From positions 992,001-1,056,000 of the forward strand of contig JAACJO010000012.1 of the NCBI GenBank assembly GCA_013368445.1: a DNA stretch of 64,000 nt, given 5' to 3'. Positions 60,650 to 64,000 of the stretch are shown here, piece by piece. Source of the stretch: Leucocoprinus leucothites. Taxonomy: Eukaryota > Basidiomycota > Agaricomycetes > Agaricales > Agaricaceae. A program made the position numbers and the translations under genes. The first letter of the stretch is position 1, and each line of letters starts with the position of its first letter. The notes under the pieces are model-generated. The model did not search any database. It had not been told where the DNA came from and saw only the letters and a list, made by a program, of their open reading frames with translations.

Positions 60650-61279
60650 CTTGAAAGACCAGGGAGTAGTGATTGTAGATGTAAACGTAGGGGATTCAGG
60701 CTTTAAACACCTTTTGCTTGTGCCTTGGCCCTTCAACACTCCTATCTGACGTCATGCGACACGTACTCCCACGTGATAGGTGCTGCGTTGATGCAGTGAT
60801 GGCTGTGCGAAATACGCGTTGCACAGTACATTCGTCCAGTATTTAGTCCGCCGCGGGCTTTGTTGAGTGGCGCAGTATAGGGAGTTTGGATGCATGGTGC
60901 GGAGTACAAGATTACGGCGGATTAAGTAAATCGTTATTGGCTCGAGTCAATTTGAGCGTCAAGGCACTGAGATCTGATCAATACCAAATCCAAAATCAAG
61001 GACTATGCGAGCCATGTCCCCACAACTTGGATGCAACATCGTGGAGACCATCGTGCCTGTATATCTCCTCTCGAGCCTCCCCGTGACAAGACGGTACCGT
61101 CGCGGGCTGACAGTGAGACGCGTTTGATGCTAATGAGTTTTGACTCACCTGACCGTGGATACGGAACCGCTCCCGATGATTGATCATGTATTAATATTGC
61201 GACACACTCTCCCTCTCGCCACTATCGCTGCCACAGCTTTCCCCCTCAGAGTGGCAAGCTTTCTCCTGTACATAAACCT
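60650..61279. other. Shared upstream region of two divergent genes
   Basis: 630 bases between the BAP31-like start and the helicase start. Pyrimidine-rich just before 61280. No gene was seen. Confidence 0.5.
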
Positions 61280-64000
61280 ATGCGAATAACATGCTCTCAA
61301 CATACGACGCCTGCTCTCTTATCAGCGTCCAACATATGGCCACATTTTCGTAATAGAAGGGATTTCCACCCCTTGCTCAAGCTGCAAGTTCTCTTTGACC
61401 AGATTCTGCGCAAAGTCTCGCCTGAAGTTGTGGCAGCTGGGTCATTGAAAAAAGGCAAGAAAAGAGCGGGATCTCCGCTTCCTCTTGGCCAGGCACCAAA
61501 GAAACGAAAAGGCACACCAAATGGCGAAGTTTCGAACAACGACCTGAAGAGCCAAGCTTCCATCTCTCTCGATCTGGAGCCTTTCCTTCAGCATAGCAAT
61601 GGAGGGATGCTGCCTGTTTGGAGACATAGATTCACATTGCGTTATATCGACGGTTCCAACGAGACATTCTCACCCGAGTTTAGGAAAGTGCTAAGCTCAC
61701 TGCACAATTCCTTGATTGAAACCACGACAGTTGACGTTGGTCAATGTCGGATATTGGATCTTCAGGGGAAGCTAGTGGCGGTCTGGAACGAAGGACAGCC
61801 AGATTTTCATGATGACTGGCTTCTCCTCCCGTTGTCGAAACACGAAGAAGACTACTTCGCTATCCTCAAGAGCTCTTACGAATTACAACAAAGGTGTAAG
61901 ACTGACATTGAGGCTGAAATGAAGATTATCCTATTTCCGGAGGGTTCTAGTGATAGAGACGAATTACCCTTTGAGGTTCAAATTGACATTGCCGTGTCTA
62001 TTGCCCATCCTTCGGATTTCAACCTCTTAGATCGTCGACTGCCCAAGAAACGTGTCAACACCATACGAGAGCATCAACAGAGGCTATGCCACTTCCTATA
62101 CGGCCGACCTTCTAATCAAGACGCACATATATCCCACAATATCGACATACCTTACTTTTATTCCATTCTCACTTCTGCTCCTCAGGCACCATCTCAACTC
62201 GCTGACGCTGCCACGCAGCCTGATGCCCTCCTACCCACTCTTTTGCCATTCCAACGCCGAAGTGTAGCTTGGCTTCTTTCGCGCGAAGGAAAAGAGGTGA
62301 CACCCGATGGGAACATCGTTTCAAAAACCGACGACGACTATTCTTTCTGGGAAACAGTCCAAGAAGGCAACAACGCGTTCGCCTACAATCGACTTGCAAA
62401 AATGATTTCTACCGAGAAGTTTGCCACGGAACGATCATTTGGTGGCATACTTGCAGAAGAGCCTGGCCTCGGAAAGACGCTAGAGACGCTGGCTCTCATT
62501 CTTCTTAACCCTGCACCTGCAGATCGTACTCCAGCGATGATCCGCTGGGATCCAGAAGCTAGATTAGATGTCAAAGCGGTCAAGGTATATCGAGATGCGC
62601 TGTCTTCCTCCTACTTACTCATATGAGTTATCAGACCACTCTCATTGTTACTCCGACTTCGCTAGCAGGACAATGGGTTGACGAAATTAATGCCCACGCC
62701 CCCTCCCTGAAGGTCCTTATATATGAGGGTTGGTCAAAGGTCACTGTTCCGATATTGAATACGCCTGAAGAGAAAGAGCGCGTGCGAAAGTTATTGAAGG
62801 AAAAGAAACAAAAGACTTCGGGGCCTAGTGGCAAAGTGAAGAAAAGAAAACCGCTCAAAACCAATGCGCGTGCCAATAAGGGAAAAGGCAAGGCAAAGGC
62901 TAACGACGATGACGACTTTATGGAAGGAACGGAATCCACGGAGATGGTGGTGGATGAGGCAGAGGAGGAGGGAGAAATTTTAGATTGGTGCAAGTATGTA
63001 CAAGGGTTCGATATTGTTGTCACTACGTATGCGGTCCTGCGTTCCGACTTCAATGTTGCTCGCGCGGCTATCAAGCGACCAAGGCGTGAAGACGTATCAT
63101 ATCCCAATGTTGAGCGACCGAGGAGCCCGCTGGTTACGGTTGAATGGATGCGAGTTGTGATGGACGAAGTACAGATGGTTGGGGGTGGAAAGACAGAGTA
63201 TGTTGTAATACCTACTTATCTTGATTTACGACTGACTTTAGCTAGGGATATGGTTTCTCTGATACCAAGATTGGCCTCCTTTGCTGTCTCAGGAACTCCC
63301 GCTCGATCACATGTATCTGATTTGAACCATGTCCTCAAGTGGGTGGTTTGGTTTTATTTTCGTCCTATCTGTGTAATTGTTTGGGTGCATCCAGATTTTT
63401 GCGGGTTGATAGTGTGGTTGGGGGACCACGGCTTTGGAATGAACTTCTCCAGCCGCATAATGCAGGAGAATTTGCAGCGTTCTTCCAGAAATACTCAATC
63501 AGGTTCGCCCTCCTTAATTGATCCTATCTTCGGGAATCAGCTAAATCAATGCCACAGGACTGTCAAGGCTGACGTGAAAGGCGAGCTCACCATTCCGCAA
63601 CAAACGCGTTACGTTGTGGGTATAGAGCTTGGTCCCATAGAACGAGAGGTGTGCTATAATACTTCCTTGACATATCACCCGCTGATGCTCTGTAGGTCTA
63701 TGATCAAATGCTCCAGAATATGTTGAATGAGCTGGGTTTGGATGCCCATGGCGTCGCCGCTTCAGCTGGCTGGCAAGTCGATGCAACGTATCTGCGAAGT
63801 TCGCTTCGTAGGCTTCGGGCTTTATGTACTCATCCCCAGGTACATCTCAAATCCATGACTGGCTTCATGAGCGTGTATTTGATCATAATTTCACAGGTTG
63901 GACAGTTACAGCGACAAGGTGACAAACCGATTAGACCAGGAGCATTGAAGACTATGGAAGAAGTTTTGGAAGACCTCAAAGACAAGAACTGGAGGTCGAC
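61280..64000 (+). CDS. SHPRH/Irc20-type SNF2 helicase and ubiquitin ligase, 5' part only
   Basis: The first ATG found is at 61280 (MRITCSQHTTPALLSASNIW). A long N-terminal region is followed by LPFQRRSVAWLLSREG (SNF2 Q motif area), Walker A AEEPGLGKTLETLALILL, motif Ia TTLIVTPTSLAGQWVDEI, DIVVTTYAVLRSDF, the DExx box VVMDEVQM (DEVQ rather than DEAH), FAVSGTPARSHVSDL, and LRRLRALCTHPQVG near the edge. The split SNF2 core with DEVQ/DEAQ is typical of SHPRH (yeast Irc20), an E3 ligase acting on PCNA or in recombination control. The RING and second helicase lobe lie beyond 64000. An acidic/basic insert (about 62790-62980) lies between the motifs. Introns near 62585-62632, 63201-63243, 63340-63395, 63502-63552 and 63648-63693. 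Confidence 0.88.

Overview
The window looks like nuclear DNA of a mushroom-forming basidiomycete (Agaricomycetes). Genes are dense and sit on both strands. They are broken by many introns of about 50-65 bases with fungal splice sites. Several products belong to families that are mainly or typically basidiomycete: a 'glycopeptide'-type secreted protein, a DUF6535 membrane protein, an F-box/LRR protein and GH16-like secreted proteins. No ribosomal RNA gene, tRNA gene or CRISPR array was seen. Exon boundaries come from reading splice sites and family conservation by eye, so gene ends are firmer than every internal junction.

Layout. 0.4-1.6 kb: secreted glycopeptide-family protein. 2.5-6.1 kb: large Ser/Pro-rich protein with a conserved C-terminal domain. 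6.7-10.7 kb: small basic protein divergent from YSH1 (CPSF73), the pre-mRNA 3'-end endonuclease. 11-16 kb: four-TM protein divergent from CTF4/Mcl1, the replisome scaffold. 16.1-17.8 kb: mitochondrial TFB/rRNA dimethylase-like protein. 18.1-18.7 kb: unknown small protein with a consensus PIP box. 18.9-20.3 kb: multi-pass (about 7 TM) protein. 21.1-22.5 kb: fucosyltransferase-like type II membrane protein.

22.7-42 kb is the accessory part: a two-gene module (MBIP-like gene plus GH16-like gene, both on the minus strand) present in three tandem diverged copies. Decay differs between the genes. The MBIP-like gene is intact only in copy 1. The GH16-like gene is intact in copies 2 and 3 but has a one-base deletion in copy 1. 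Copy 2 carries a 382-bp element with CACTG terminal inverted repeats inside its MBIP-like pseudogene. Copy 3 is split between its two genes by a complete 6.4-kb Ty1/copia retrotransposon with identical-looking 373-bp LTRs, a 5-bp target duplication and one uninterrupted 1772-residue gag-pol frame.

42.9-64 kb returns to ordinary housekeeping genes: F-box/LRR protein with a C-terminal membrane segment, arginine methyltransferase HMT1/PRMT1, a BRI3-like small membrane protein, a gamma-tubulin complex component, a DUF6535 protein with a long helical C-terminus, a cyclase-family hydrolase, a 3-hydroxyisobutyrate dehydrogenase-like enzyme, a BAP31/Yet3-like ER protein, and the 5' part of an SHPRH/Irc20-type SNF2 helicase that runs off the window.

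The housekeeping genes cover separate processes (mRNA 3' processing, replication, mitochondrial transcription, methylation, microtubule nucleation, ER trafficking), and no pathway cluster is evident. The most notable features are the triplicated GH16/MBIP module with its two transposon insertions and uneven decay, and the small PIP-box protein.
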